Shown piece after piece: positions 11,293 through 23,420 of a DNA stretch of 64,000 bases. Location: positions 1,342-65,341 of the forward strand of contig NMRB01002034.1 in assembly GCA_002633025.1 (NCBI GenBank). Reading direction: 5' to 3'. Every line of letters begins with the position of its first letter. Position 1 is the first letter of the stretch. Source of the DNA: Notospermus geniculatus (taxonomy: Eukaryota > Nemertea > Pilidiophora > Heteronemertea > Lineidae). The translations under genes and the position numbers were made by a program. Under the pieces are notes generated by a model. The model ran no database searches, had not been told where the DNA came from, and worked only from the letters and a program-made list of their open reading frames with translations.

Positions 11293-12163
11293 ATTTTGTG
11301 TGTCAATTTTGTGCTATTCTGTATCTTGGATTGACTATTTTCAGGATACAGATTCTGTACCCTAGTCAAGTTTTTCAATAGTATCATTTTGGGAGCAACC
11401 AAGAAAAGCCTGACCAACTTCAATTTTTTTCAAACTCGGGCTCTGGAAAGGAATATTTCTTATTTTTCATGGACTGTCACTCAGATGCCATCTCCTGTTG
11501 TTTCTCTACAAAAAGCCAGGTGGAAGACAGTGGCACCACCAAAAAGGTTGAGTGTCTGGCTATCACGTCCTGTAGGTACTTTGAAGGGTGTCTGCATTTC
11601 TGTAGACCAAAACCAGCGACACTGTGGTGTTTTCATTCATTGCAGTTCCACTTTAAGGAAGACCTACTCCTTCCCTGCGAAGGAATTTGATCATGAAATA
11701 AAACCAGTGACAGAATGTACAATATGATACTGGTATACAGATCTTCCCAACAAAAAAATCGAAAAAAACTCAAAACGTTTTATAGAAAATTGTATTGAAA
11801 ATGAAGAGACATGATTTTGGCCATGTTGGAGATATGATCTTGCTTTCCAAAGCCATGATGAGGGTAGAAGGTGAAAGGAGAATGCATTGTGAACGATGAC
11901 ACACTGGAGACACAGCTTCAATGCATCCTATAGATGGTGGCCATGGCAACCAACTGGAGCTTGGGAAAATAAATATTTCAATTTGCTCCAAGTCTGAATA
12001 GTAAATGTTGTTATGAGCAGCACATTTTAATGCAACCATTCTTTATCGCGTTGATTGGAATTTAAAGGCGGCCCCCTGGATTACATGGGCTTGTATAGAC
12101 TGTCCCAGATCAGACTGGAGTGGTAATTTACATCAAGCTCTTCGGTGCGATGTCTGGTTTTCG
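11293..12163. other. No gene recognised
   Basis: Contains a plus frame of 112 codons at 11389-11727 with no recognisable domain and no splice-compatible context. Confidence 0.3.
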
Positions 12164-12508
12164 AGAATAAGCGATTTCGTAGTTACAACTGCGCATGCCC
12201 ATACCCCAGAGCGGTCAGAGGTCAAGCGGTATAAACACTGGCCGCACTTCGATGAATACCATGAAATTAATACCCAACTTAGGACTTAAAATCATTGTGC
12301 AGATCACACTCTGGTGGATATCTGACAACAGAACAATAATTATTGCGCAAAATGACTTTGAAAACGGCCTGGTTTGCGTGCTTCGCTTTGTCCACGTGGT
12401 TCCGTTTATACCGACTGACCTCTGCCCCAACGGAGATCTGAGCGTGTGTGTACCAGTCTGTAGAGGCCGGGTACCAGTCTAAAATTGTAACGACGAAATC
12501 GCTTATTC
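12164..12508. repeat. Inverted-repeat MITE
   Basis: Ends GAATAAGCGATTTCGTAGTT and AACGACGAAATCGCTTATTC are complementary; inner GTATAAAC / GTTTATAC arms continue the pairing. Confidence 0.8.
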
Positions 12509-13329
12509 ATCAATGACTGCATGTACATTACAACATGATGGACAACAAGAGCGTCAACTGATAGCTGTTCATGTCAGAGGAACTGCTGTCACCCCATCAG
12601 TAAAAAGATTAGAATGATCGCAACTGATTTTATAAAATACGCCCACAGAAAATCTCTTTCCATTATCAATCATCCGGAACAATGGTCGGACTCGGAGGCC
12701 AGCAAGTGCGGACCATTTGGCAGACATCCAAGCACTGGACACGCTCATTCATTTCAGATGCGTTTTTCGACCTCGCTGAAGCATCTTTCACAGATGTTGA
12801 CGGCTACACGGAGAGGAAGTAATCAATAATACAGTCCTTATCACTCACCCAGTGCTGCGATGATAACATATTTGATACACAACGCATACATTATACATAC
12901 ACGAGATCAGGTGAAAATTACGTCCATCTGCGGCAGATGATCGGGACGAAAATTTATTTTCTGACCTTCAGATATGTCGAAGTATGAAAAATTCAAGATA
13001 AAGAACCGAATGTATATTGTCAGTTGAGTCGAGATGTCGATGCAAACGTCCAAAATATCACAGAAAGGCACCAATGACATGCACAAAAACGTGAAAACCA
13101 TGTGCCACACGTCTAGGAACATGAGCCCACCCTATTGGAAACCTTATGCCTGACATAGCCGGGGTATTAATTCGCCATCTCATGCAGTACCTGCGTGATT
13201 GAGATATATTGTTCAGGATGTGTTTATTAGCCACCGAGGAATACATAGCCAAGGAAATCAATCTCATTATCACCATCACCTTGTATAAATTACCATAAAG
13301 AGCCCATTTTATCAGAAATGAGGGCTGGA
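12509..13329. other. No gene recognised
   Basis: A hydrophobic 71-codon minus frame at 12907-13122 (FLDVWHMVFTFLCMSLVPFC) is unmatched and lacks splice support. Confidence 0.3.
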
Positions 13330-13334
13330 CGTAG

Positions 13335-14275
13335 GATCGGTGACTACCTCGCTCGGGTAGGGTGAGGTACCGGTACATGTATTGGGAGTCAAGAACCTGC
13401 GACTGAACTGACATTTACAACCCAGTAGGCTACCTCAAGTAGGGTGAGATGTACATGTATTCGGAGTCAACCTGCAGGCTGGTACCACAGGATGGTTACC
13501 TCAGGGGTGGGGGTCAGGGTGGGGGCCGGGTGAGATACATGTATCTGGGAGTCAAGAACCTGCGACTGAACTGACATTTACAACCCAGTAGGCTACCTCA
13601 AGTAGGGTGAGATGTACATATTCGGAGTCAACCTGCAGGCTGGTACCACAGGATGGTTACCTCAGGGGTGGGGGCCGGGTGAGATACATGTATCTGGGAG
13701 TCAAGAACCTGCGACTGAACTGACATTTACAACCCAGTAGGCTACCTCAAGTAGGGCGATCCATGGGAGTCATCAACCAGCAGGCTACAGGATGGTTACC
13801 TCGGGGGTGGGGGTCAGGGTGGGGACTGGGTGAGATACATGTATCTGGGAGTCAAGAACCTGCGACTGAACTGACATTTACAACCCAGTAGGCTACCTCA
13901 AGTAGGGCGATCCATGGGAGTCATCAACCAGCAGGCTACAGGATGGTTACCTCGGGGGTGGGGGTCAGGGTGGGGACTGGGTGAGATACATGTATCTGGG
14001 AGTCAAGAACCTGCAACTGAACTGACATTTTCACCCAGAAGGCTACCTCAAGTAGGGTGAGATACATGTATGGAGTCAACCTGTAGGCTAGTATCACAGG
14101 ATGGTTATCTCGGGGGTGAAGGTGGGGTGGGGGCTGGGTGAGATACATGTATCTGGGAGTCAAGAATCTGTGACTGAACTGACATTTACAACAACTAAGA
14201 AGTATCACAGAATTGGTACCTTGGGTGGGGTGTGATACATGCATTGGGAGCCAACCTACGACAGGATGGATATCC
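13335..14275. repeat. Minisatellite, ~150-bp unit, about six copies
   Basis: The landmark GACATTTACAACCCAGTAGG recurs near 13410, 13573, 13721 and 13873 and as variants near 14023 and 14180. Spacing is 148-163 bases. Each unit also contains GATACATGTAT, GGGAGTCAAGAACCTGCGAC and a G-rich GGGGTGGGGGTCAGGGTGGG tract. Confidence 0.93.
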
Positions 14276-14800
14276 ATACACAAAGTGACGAAGATCTCGG
14301 ACACTGCAGCTCACAGGCGAAACTGTGATACTGATGTCACAGACGACCTTGTGATGGCACAGAACAGGCGATGACTGACTTTTTAAAATCATTTTGCATC
14401 TCAGCCATGACCACATGGAACAAATCAGTCGCTGAAAGGTCTGACATGATTGCAGTTCTCTCTCAACGCTGCGATGCTATTGATCAAAAGATCACGAATT
14501 GCAAGAGTTGAACATGTTCAACTTCGGCAGCACGACGAATCATGATCCCAACCCAGTCAACCTGACTCAAGTTACAATTCACTGCGCCGTGTTCCACAAT
14601 GAGAAACGTGACCATGATTTCTTCACCTGAATATCAGGGTCATTAATTCAGGTCAAAATTGCACGTTCAGTGTTTTCACACTTTGCCACCTGGTGGCCAT
14701 AATAGGCACCTGACTGTGTTCATAATTGAACTGGCCGATATCGTTGCCCCTTGTACCCACCAAAGGCAAAACAAAGGTCCAACATAAAATGTAGGTGTTA
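14276..14800. other. No gene recognised
   Basis: Unassigned sequence; GCCACCTGGTGGCCATAAT at 14684 is a variant of the word near 6844. Confidence 0.3.
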
Positions 14801-14942
14801 AGCAAGGTTCATTGGCACACGGATCCGATCCGTTTCCAGTCCGTTTGCCCCAAGTTGTCCGGATACGACAACGCTGAAGTCCATTTGATAGATTTTTTGC
14901 GGACCTGAATCGGACCAATTCCGTGTGCAAATGAACTTTGCT
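14801..14942. repeat. Inverted-repeat MITE
   Basis: Left AGCAAGGTTCATTGGCACAC and right GTGTGCAAATGAACTTTGCT are complementary with few mismatches; inner GGATCCGATCCG and CGGACCAATTCC also pair partly. Confidence 0.75.
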
Positions 14943-15400
14943 TTAGAGTGCTGACAAGCAAGCTACTGTCTGATGACTGACAACCATTGGTAAACACACT
15001 GCAAAGCATGATAGAATTTTATTTCCCACTGTTCATATGTCCAGGCTGTATAGCACTATTAAAACATGATGTACTAGGGTAATAAAACTAAACTGCACCC
15101 CTGGCAGGTTGTGCAAAGAAGCCCAGCTGTTACACAATAGGCCTGACAATGGCTTGACTGAGTGGAATTGATTCTCGATCAGTGAAGTAGGACTATACGC
15201 CTAGATCTGGACAAACAAGTATATTGGTGATGAAAAAATCTGAACCTGTACAATAATGCCAGCAGCAGGCATATTTGTATAAAAGTTGAAATGACCCATT
15301 GCGATGGATTGAAACTAAAGACAACAGCAACTCATCAGCACAGTGAGACCAAAGATGCATGCAGAACTCAATGGGAGAACTTTACTACCATCAGATGTCA
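14943..15400. other. No gene recognised
   Basis: Unassigned sequence. Confidence 0.3.
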
Positions 15401-15545
15401 CTGGTCCAAGAACGTCACAATCTGACGTCACAGACGTTGGCCTCACGTCATTATGGTGACATCGTGGCGTGTACTTCTCTGTGACGTCAAATTCCATGAT
15501 GTTCTAGGACCGCTAACTGGTGGTGGCTTCTAACGGCAATAAAGT
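15401..15545. repeat. Dispersed repeat D2 (copy 1; partner 57147-57318)
   Basis: Shares TGACGTCACAGACGTtGGCC, CGTCATTATGG and CTAACTGGTGGTGGC-type words with 57180-57310. Internally inverted: TCTGACGTCACAGA and TCTGTGACGTCA. Confidence 0.7.
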
Positions 15546-15560
15546 CTCCATCGTGGTTGG

Positions 15561-15689
15561 CAGTGTTTCTGTCAGGAATTTTTTTAAGGGGGGGGGGGGA
15601 CAAAGAGAAAATTTGACTGAATTATTGATCAAAAACACAAATTTTGACTTTTTAAGGCGGGGACATAACTCCCTCTGGGGAAAACACTG
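15561..15689. mobile_element. CAGTG-type MITE with 5-bp target duplication
   Basis: Ends CAGTGTTTCTGTC and AAAACACTG, flanked by GTTGG at 15556-15560 and 15690-15694. Interior has a poly-G run. It belongs with the CAGGG(T)TTTCTGC elements at 33289 and 45704. Confidence 0.75.
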
Positions 15690-15694
15690 GTTGG

Positions 15695-16682
15695 GTGTAC
15701 GTTTTGTGTGGGGTGGAGTAGGGCTTGGGTCTCTGTGAACCACAAATTGAATACAGGTAACCAGTCCAATAGTTAGTGGCTAGATTGTCTCCTTTCCGAG
15801 TGTTCTGGAAACCACAGCCAATATTAGAATGGAATGGCAGTCATTGGTCCTGTAGGTAGCTGTCCCTATGGAAACCAATAATGGATAGAGGTATCCAAAT
15901 CCTACCTGACGTACTGGTACTCGTAGTACAACTAGCCCAACAGCAGGGAAACTTTGGTACACAGAGATGACCAGTTCTATGGCCATACTTCCTGAATCAA
16001 TCAGGAATGTCAGGAATGAAATGGTCCAGGGACCATGCACTTGCCTGGTGTAAATGTGCCAGACTGAGGAAGGTGTGTGACAAAAAATGTTAAGTCAACA
16101 AAATCCATCAGAGTCATATGAATATGGCAAAAATTTGGAATACATGCAGGTACATAGAGGGTCTACGCCTACTAAATACCAATTCACACAGGTAGAATTC
16201 TACACCTTGACACTGCTCACTGTTCATGCGATATTGAATAAATACAATTTTTCAAAATGGCCTACTGGCAGCCATATTTGTTGCCCAACTGGGCCAAAAT
16301 ATGGGGTACACAGAGAAGATACCTAGATATACATATTCACACAACGATGAAGGACATCATGTGATTGTATTAATGTGATGTAATGGAGACGAATACTCAA
16401 ATTGGTATTGCATCATCCATTGCATTCTTTCACTGTAAGCACTTTGGTTCACTGGGCTGTGCAGATGTAGCCATCCCCAAGGAAGCTCTCCACACACAGA
16501 AATTGGTCCCATTCCCAGCCAACCAGCTAGAAGGACCCAACATCTCATCATCAGATGATCATCACATGCAATGGAATGTTGATGATGTGTTTGGCATAAA
16601 TGCCGGGTATATCGGAATAGGTCAAAGGTGCTTACAGCAGACTACCATGAGAGCTGTCACGAAGGATGGGGTTTGGACAATT
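15695..16682. other. No gene recognised
   Basis: Contains a 101-codon plus frame (16383-16688) without a recognisable domain and GAAATGGTCCAGGGACCATG (16018), a palindromic word also seen in the spacer at 6711. Confidence 0.3.
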
Positions 16683-16828
16683 GGTTGATTTCAAAGTTGG
16701 TGTTAACACGGTGTTTACAATGCTTTAATGCATTGTAAACACTGTGTTTACAATAGTGTTTACACGGTGTTTACAATGCTTTAATGCATTGTAAACACTG
16801 TGTTAAAACACCAACTTTGAAATCACCC
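16683..16828. repeat. Palindromic MITE
   Basis: Left GATTTCAAAGTTGGTGTT and right AACACCAACTTTGAAATC pair, and the inside holds two copies of TTTACAATGCTTTAATGCAT, each a hairpin with GCATTGTAAACAC. Confidence 0.88.
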
Positions 16829-16838
16829 ACTCTCATGT

Positions 16839-16982
16839 CAGGGTCTCTGCCAGAAATTTTTTTGAGGGTACTAATTTCTTCAACAGCAAAACCCCCATGA
16901 AATTAAAGAATATGGCCCTTTTCCATTGCTTTGACTGAGGGTACTCGCACAGTACCCTTTGTACCCTCTGGCAGAAACACTG
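16839..16982. mobile_element. CAGGG-type MITE without clear target duplication
   Basis: Ends CAGGGTCTCTGCCAGAAA and TCTGGCAGAAACACTG, with GAGGGTACT / AGTACCCT further in. Flanks CATGT and AGTTG do not match. Confidence 0.65.
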
Positions 16983-17321
16983 AGTTGCACTTTTTTGAGT
17001 CTTTTGGGTGATGGCAAGTGTTCGAGGGAGTCGTACTGTATATTTGTTGTGAGCCACATCAAGATGGCATTCAGGATTTGGTTCCTTAGGCTAACCCCAT
17101 GTTCCTCATTTTCCTTTTCACAGCACTATGTCTCTGATTGGTCACAGCAAAAGCATCTGATTGGTCGATCAGAATGTGACAGTGCATCATTCCATGTAGT
17201 TTGCCAGCTGAAATCACCGACTGACATGGTTTTGGTTTGGCAAAGTGGGGGATGCACAAACAATCAATTCCACAATCCTCTTACCGGTATTAACCTAACA
17301 ACCTATAAACAATTGACAATA

Positions 17322-17594
17322 AGGGCCGTATGCACCAAACGAAGGGTTGTATTTTAGAACGTTCCTTAACATTAAGGTCCACCTTAAATCTATTGTTCTC
17401 GATGGTTTTACAATAGACGTAAGGTCGACCTTAACGTTAAGGAACGTTCTAAAATACGACCCGAAGATTATCTTGAACTCAGGTTGAGCCACACCTTTTT
17501 CAATTGTTCAGGTTTGCCGGGCATGACGTGACAATGGAAAAGTTGTGGCTCAAACTAGAGTTGAAGATAATCTTTGCTTAGTACATACGGCCCT
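17322..17594. repeat. MITE with two adjacent internal hairpins
   Basis: Outer ends AGGGCCGTATGCAC and GTACATACGGCCCT. Inside, one hairpin has arms TTTTAGAACGTTCCTTAAC and GTTAAGGAACGTTCTAAAA (17350-17457) and the next has GAAGATTATCTTGAACTC and GAGTTGAAGATAATCTT (17464-17573). Confidence 0.88.
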
Positions 17595-17820
17595 ATATGA
17601 CAAATTCAAGGTCACCAGTCCAGTTAATACCTCAAACCACCTGATATGCAGAAAGTCTTGATAGGTTCATCTAGCAAGTGATCAGCCCCTATTTATCAGG
17701 TAACTGCCATAACATGCTTTATTCTGTGCTCCTTATAATTATATGGATGGAAATGTCATGCTTTTCCATTTACAATAGGAAATGACAGAACATTAGATCT
17801 CATATACCCAATGCTGCATC

Positions 17821-17960
17821 AATAGGAGCTGTCACTGAGTTGACCAATAGGTGTCACTACGGCCCAATTCAATGCATATAGCGGACCCATTCGTTCTTGA
17901 TCAAGCACCAATCACGTGGATATTCCTGTGCATTGGTCCGCTAGAACTTTGCTGCCATTT
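17821..17960. repeat. Dispersed repeat D1 (copy 2)
   Basis: AATAGGAGCTGTCACTGAGT, TGACCAATAGGTGTCA and CGCTAGAACTTTGCTGCCAT match 62694-62825 with moderate divergence. Confidence 0.75.
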
Positions 17961-18418
17961 TTGGGCAATACGTGCAGCTGACTGCTTGCTGCACAACAGC
18001 AACGAACAGCCGCATGACATTTATATTTTTATGTACAATATCATGAGCCAATGTCACGCAATCAAACTTGCACAAAACCACCATTACGAACAAACAAGGT
18101 TAACCAATTACCATGATTACCATGGTCCAGCAAAACTTTTGTTTATACATGTAGCACAAATTACATAATATTTTTCTAGTCTGCACAGAGTGGTTTCAGG
18201 TCACAAATCAAATTACAAAGCACCCTATGGATATCATAATCCATGTAAACATCATCTGAACATTACTCAGGGTGCAGAAAAGTCAAGCGGATAAAAAATA
18301 TCAAGAATCGATTGATGTTTTTCATATGGCGATCTCTGTCAGGTCCTCTAAGCAGGAATGGAAACCTCAGAACCCATTGGCTTGCAAGAAGGTTGCACCA
18401 CAAAACGCACTGACCGGA
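17961..18418. other. No gene recognised
   Basis: Unassigned sequence. Confidence 0.3.
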
Positions 18419-18727
18419 TACACCGATTTCACATCTCGCATGATCACAGCTCCCCAGTAGAATTTTCAACTGCCACAATCCATTTTCAACCTCACTCTCA
18501 AGAGTAAGGCAAATATTTCCTAGGTCGAGGTTGAAAATCACATGTTGGTTCCAGATACCGCCGCCAGGGATCCATCCCTGGTGGCGGCATTGGGAACCAA
18601 TGCGTGCAATTCAACCTCGATCCAGGAAATTTTTGCTTGTACTCCTGGTCGTGAGGTTGAAAACGGAAGTGGCCGTTGAAAATTCCACTAGGGGCGCTGC
18701 AATCGTGCAAGATGTGAAATCAGTGTA
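18419..18727. repeat. Large inverted-repeat element D3 (full copy)
   Basis: Ends ACACCGATTTCACATCTCGC and the complement of ACACTGATTTCACATCTTGC, then GTCGAGGTTGAAAAT / ATTCAACCTCGAT, around a central palindrome GGGATCCATCCC at about 18577. A left-truncated copy lies in GBF1 intron 26 at 42948-43164. Confidence 0.85.
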
Positions 18728-21192
18728 GGCTATTCTGGTTTTGGAGTTTCCAAATGGCACCAGGCTTGATCTGACATCATTCTTTTCATTATATTAAATA
18801 CAAATGGATCAGACATGTCAGACATAATGTAAAATTGATGATAGAAACCAATCCTTGTTCCATTTTCAGCCCCATCAAGACATTAACCTGTTTGTTTCAC
18901 CTGAACTCCCCAAGGCCAAAATACGATCATCACAACTCCCTGGATGAACAGCCTCACCCTCTTTTCTATAGTACACTAGCAATCGACATTATTCCAAACT
19001 CAACCTCTATCTAGTCTGCTAATATGTATGTTCGTGATGGCGGTGGCAGCATATATACACAGCACCCAAAGGCGAAATTATATATTACATTCCGCTGTAA
19101 CATTAATAGTCTTAAGGCCAATAAAATGTATGTNGTGATGTTCAGTGAGAAATGGGGGTCAAAGTCAAAACACAGTTTGATTACATTATTTAGGCTTTGC
19201 TTTAGCTGACAAGGTGATGAGAATAAAAATCCCTTAAAAAACCTGGAATTTATATGGGTTTTTATAGCTGCCGGAAATTCTCTGCATTTGGCATTAAATA
19301 GTACGGTGACATGTAAAGGGTTATTTTGAGGTGACATGTGGATATATGTGAAAAACCTGTTTGGATTTTAAAAGTTAAGTATATACAGATATGAAAAAAC
19401 CCACTAATGATAGTATGTGTGCAATTTCATTTTGTGCTGTTCATGTCCTCTTTTTCATGGAATCGCCCATGTATGTCTTCTATCGTTGAGCTATCTAGGC
19501 ATTCTTCCACCTATTTCGAATGTAGGGATTTTTCGTGTTAGATATATTTTGTGCGTAGGCTTGTATCTACAAGCTGTTCTTCTCTTATTCCAACTGCAGC
19601 TGTGAGCTACAAGTAGGTGAGAATATCATCAAGTGCGATCTGCTGAGAACACAGACCATGCTCAAGTCGAGTCATATGGAAGTTAACGACTGGAGAGTAA
19701 AGTAAAGCGAAATATGTTCGAGGGAAAAGTTTTGTGAAAATCGCGAATTGCTGCGGCGCTCGCAAAAATTTTTTTCCGCGAATGCGACGCCCACCATACG
19801 CAATGCGAATTTTGTTCCCCGCTAAATCCTATAATGATGAGTCATCAGCACCAGTTGACCAATGCAGCGTGGCGATTCCCATCATGACGTCATTCCCGGA
19901 GTGTCCCTTGTGCCCCGAACGAGTGTTTTAACACATAACAAGCATTGCAGTATACAGCTGATAGGACAGGTCGTGCCAGGAAACAGCTTCCTGAGAAGTG
20001 TGGTGTCGATCTTCTTCATTATTCAGCATAGGGTGCGACACTTGCGAATATATGTCCCCACAGATAATTTTTATAAGGCCCTTTACCATGAATATTTCTC
20101 CCCGGGAAAGGTTTTTAGGCCATTCATGAACATTTAGGACACGAAAATATTTCACTTTACGGTAATAAAAAATTGATGTGCATGGTTTCATTGTTCATGT
20201 AATCATGCCATGCTCTGCATCGTGATAAATGTTATTGAGCCAAGTAATCATAAGAACAGCAAGGACAGAGACCTTCTTTGACCTCAATAAGTAAATAGGT
20301 CACATCATCCAAAATGGCCGCCAATGACACCAATGCAGTGCAATTGCATGATCGATGAACATGGTCAAGACTGACTTGTTTTTGAAATATTTTAGCGAGA
20401 ACTCAGTGAACTTCTGGTGCTGCTTGTCATGGTGCCTGAGCCCCCCTCAAGAAACGCCCATGAAGGAACCCTACTGGTATACACTTACAGACACAGACAG
20501 CCTGGTTACAGCGAAGTTGATAAAATACTGAGTGAGAGGATGTAACAATTTTCAAAGAGTCGATATGATCAGAGTAATTCTTCACAATGTACTTTAAAAA
20601 CCACAAGGCAATAGGCAAATTGTGTAGCTAGAACAATGCTTTATCTCTGCTGAATCTTCTTCGCAGATCTGAGGGTACCTATACCTGCATAGTTTAAAAA
20701 TGACCATCACTCACCAAAGGCTAAACTTAGAACAAGAGAGACAAGAATATGTACCATTTGCCTCAAACCAATTCTTAGTACTGCTTTGCTCCAAATAGTA
20801 CTGAGAAAAGGATGGTCACAGTTAAATCATACACACCGCTATTCTATCTACCGGTAACATGTCTAATCATGTCTAGCCAGTCACAGATTTCATCACTTGG
20901 AGCTTATCAAAGGTTTCCAGGCAATATCCATGTATCCACCATATCTAACCTCAGCGTTCTTCCTCAGTCGACGTCAAGGCTAACTTAATTAATTACAACC
21001 ACAAAGTTAAAAACAAAATATCAAGAACTGAAAGCTTCTCCATCATGTCTGATCAATGCTTTTCGGCACTTAATCTCAGCTCGTTTTCCAAAGAATTGCT
21101 CTCCTACACACTACTATTACTAAATCTATGTTGTATGTTGAAGAGTTCTTCATAGTTTGGGTCTTCCAACTTCCACATGCAATGTCAAAGGA
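18728..21192. other. No gene recognised
   Basis: About 2.5 kb of unassigned sequence with one N at 19134 and a small CpG-rich stretch at 19735-19830. Only short unmatched frames. Confidence 0.3.
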
Positions 21193-21600
21193 AGCTCTTC
21201 CACATCTCCAACACTGTCTTTTTGAGGCTTTTCAAAAGCTCTCCTACATGTTCTTCATTTCGTCTTTTCTTCATCTTCTGTAGTCTTCATTTAATGTAAG
21301 ATCTTTTCCCTCTTATTTCAAAGATGTTCCCCATGTTGCTCTTCCATTCGCAGACAAGTCTTTAGCAACATTCAAATTCAATTCAAAGTACCTAAGCTCT
21401 TCCACATCTCAAACACAACGTTAGTTACTGTCTTTTTGAGGCTTTTCAAAAGCTCTTCTAAATGCGCTTCATTTCGTCTTTTCTTCATCATTTGTAGTCT
21501 ATTTTTTATGTATAAGATCTTTTCCCTCTTATTTCAATGATGTTCCCCACATTGTTCTTCCGTTTGCAGAAAAGTCTTCAGCAGAACATTCAATGGAGGT
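21193..21600. repeat. Two diverged ~201-bp tandem units
   Basis: AGCTCTTCCACATCTCCAAC at 21193 recurs as AGCTCTTCCACATCTCAAAC at 21394, followed in both by GTCTTTTTGAGGCTTTTCAA and ATCTTTTCCCTCTTATTTCA. Confidence 0.85.
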
Positions 21601-22032
21601 ATTTCAACGTTTCTGATTTACACTGAGGAAGGAAATGAATCAGATGATATGCAATATTCACCACAGACACAGCAGGATTACAGCTAGAATCAAAATTTCA
21701 TTAGTCAAAACCACCTGTAAACAGGAAAAGAGGATGAAAACAAAGTTGATAACACATAAAGCAGGGTTTTTTCCCTAAGCTTCGATCAGTTACCTCATAT
21801 CAGACACGAAAAGCTGGAATATTTGGTACTTTATTTTGGTATTTTATTTTTTTAACGAAATCATGCAACTTATGTTTTTGTTGCATTGGCATACAAATAA
21901 TGCTTCATAACCGGTATTCAGAGTTTTAAACCACAATTGAATTTGATAATGACACGATGATGAGGGATCTCCGGTATGTACAGTACGGAGCACAACTGAC
22001 CTACATGTTCTGCGCATCTTCCATGTACACTG
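21601..22032. other. No gene recognised
   Basis: Unassigned AT-rich sequence. Confidence 0.3.
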
Positions 22033-22034
22033 TA

Positions 22035-22214
22035 CAGTGGAACCACTCTATCAAGGACACCTTCGGGACTGACAGATGCTGTCCTTAATTGATAGGTGCC
22101 CTGATTACAGAGGTCATAATGAATAGCAATGATCAATTTGGGACTGAAATTCAGTGTCTTTTTAATAGAGAGGTGTGCTCCTGGCAGTGGTGTCCGTTAA
22201 GGGAGGTTCCACTG
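22035..22214. mobile_element. Tigger/mariner-like MITE with TA target duplication
   Basis: Inverted ends CAGTGGAACC and GGTTCCACTG, flanked by TA (22033-22034, 22215-22216). Inside, AAGGACACC and GGTGTCCG extend the terminal repeats. Confidence 0.85.
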
Positions 22215-22216
22215 TA

Positions 22217-22588
22217 TGGATACGTCACATCGTCTTTTCTGCGCGACCTCCATGCACGACACGCGAATGACATTACTCTTCACGCGTGCCTTCCATGGCG
22301 CCGTGCGACATCCGTGGAAGATACGAGGACGGTACCCGACGCTGCATGTGGTACGCGGATGGTATGTGCGCGGAAGGTAGGTCAATTGTGCAGACTACTG
22401 TGATGGAAAAATGAAAAGTGGAAATACAAGCCATGATATCTCTGTCTAAATTTTCCTCCCCCACCATTTAGCTCTGAACAGAACAATGATTGAATAGTAA
22501 TAAAGTTACTGAAGGTCCAATATCGAGAGCTCTCTTCCAATATGATGGACTATTTATTAACTAGAGGAAAATCAATCATGTTCAGTGA
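22217..22588. other. No gene recognised
   Basis: CpG-rich for 22220-22390 (GGTACGCGGATGG-like words), then AT-rich up to block C. Confidence 0.3.
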
Positions 22589-22837
22589 AATTTGATCATC
22601 CTGTTTAGCATGGCCGACCATCCAATGATCAAATCTACTGATCATGGTCCTGTCACGCCTGTATATCACTCAATGGATACAGAGCCAGATCAATGGAAAT
22701 GGCGGCGGCTCCATTGATATCTTGCTACAGGATCAGGAATACCATGGCAAACAAACACACACCATTCTTATATGCCAACTTATAAAGTGCACGTTAGTTA
22801 ATTGCCACGAATGTAACCATCAACATTCTAAGTCTGG

Positions 22838-23096
22838 GGAGCGCAGTAGCATAATGGTAGGGCTGTGGACTCGTGATCGGAAGGTCGCGGGTTCGATCCC
22901 CAGCCGTGCCACTCTGTAAAAGTGTAACTCTCAACTGGCCTGAAATGTCCATCGTGTGCGCTATATTGTGGCTGCCCTTTGGTTTGTACAGAAAGGTTTC
23001 TGAATCATAGGCTGGGGTAATAATGTGTGAAGCGCTTAGAGAGTGTAATACGCTATGAAGCGCTATATAAGAACTCACCAAAATTATTATATTTTT
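22838..23096 (+). repeat. tRNA-derived SINE (present in block C, absent in D)
   Basis: Box A TAGCATAATGGTAG and box B GGTTCGATCCC at tRNA spacing at the 5' end, then a non-tRNA body ending GAAGCGCTATATAAGAACTC and an AT-rich tail. Possible target duplication TTCTAAG (22825-22832 and 23093-23100). Confidence 0.8.
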
Positions 23097-23420
23097 CTAA
23101 GGGATTGGTCCTAAAATTATAATAACTAGGCAATACCCATTCAGGTGTGACGCGTCATTTCATTAGGAGTGCTTGGGGACGTTATGACCATGACGTCATT
23201 TCGTTACATATGACATTGCTTACGTCACGGACGACGCAGCAGAAATGTCGGTGTGACGTCATGACGTTAAAAGGCCTAAACACTTCTGAGGTCTGTCTGC
23301 ATGTGCATACCAAGTTTGGGGGCGATCCGTTAATCAGTCTTGGAGAAAATTGCAAACAAACACACAAACTCTTCTATGATTCATTAAAAGATAAGTCATG
23401 CATGCATTTCCACTGCTGAC
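23097..23420. other. Segment of block C with TGACGTCA-like words and a dispersed-repeat tail
   Basis: TGACGTCAT/TGACGTCATGACGT occur at 23190-23265. The tail TGCATACCAAGTTTGG is a wording I recall from dispersed repeats, family not identified. It is not present in block D. Confidence 0.4.

Noticed and set aside
12907-13414. Hydrophobic minus-strand frames as a membrane protein exon
   Set aside because: No recognisable family, no splice context, and the upper part overlaps the minisatellite.
22838-22915. Possible tRNA gene
   Set aside because: Has box A and box B spacing, but continues into a SINE body, is absent from the duplicate block, and lacks a convincing acceptor stem.
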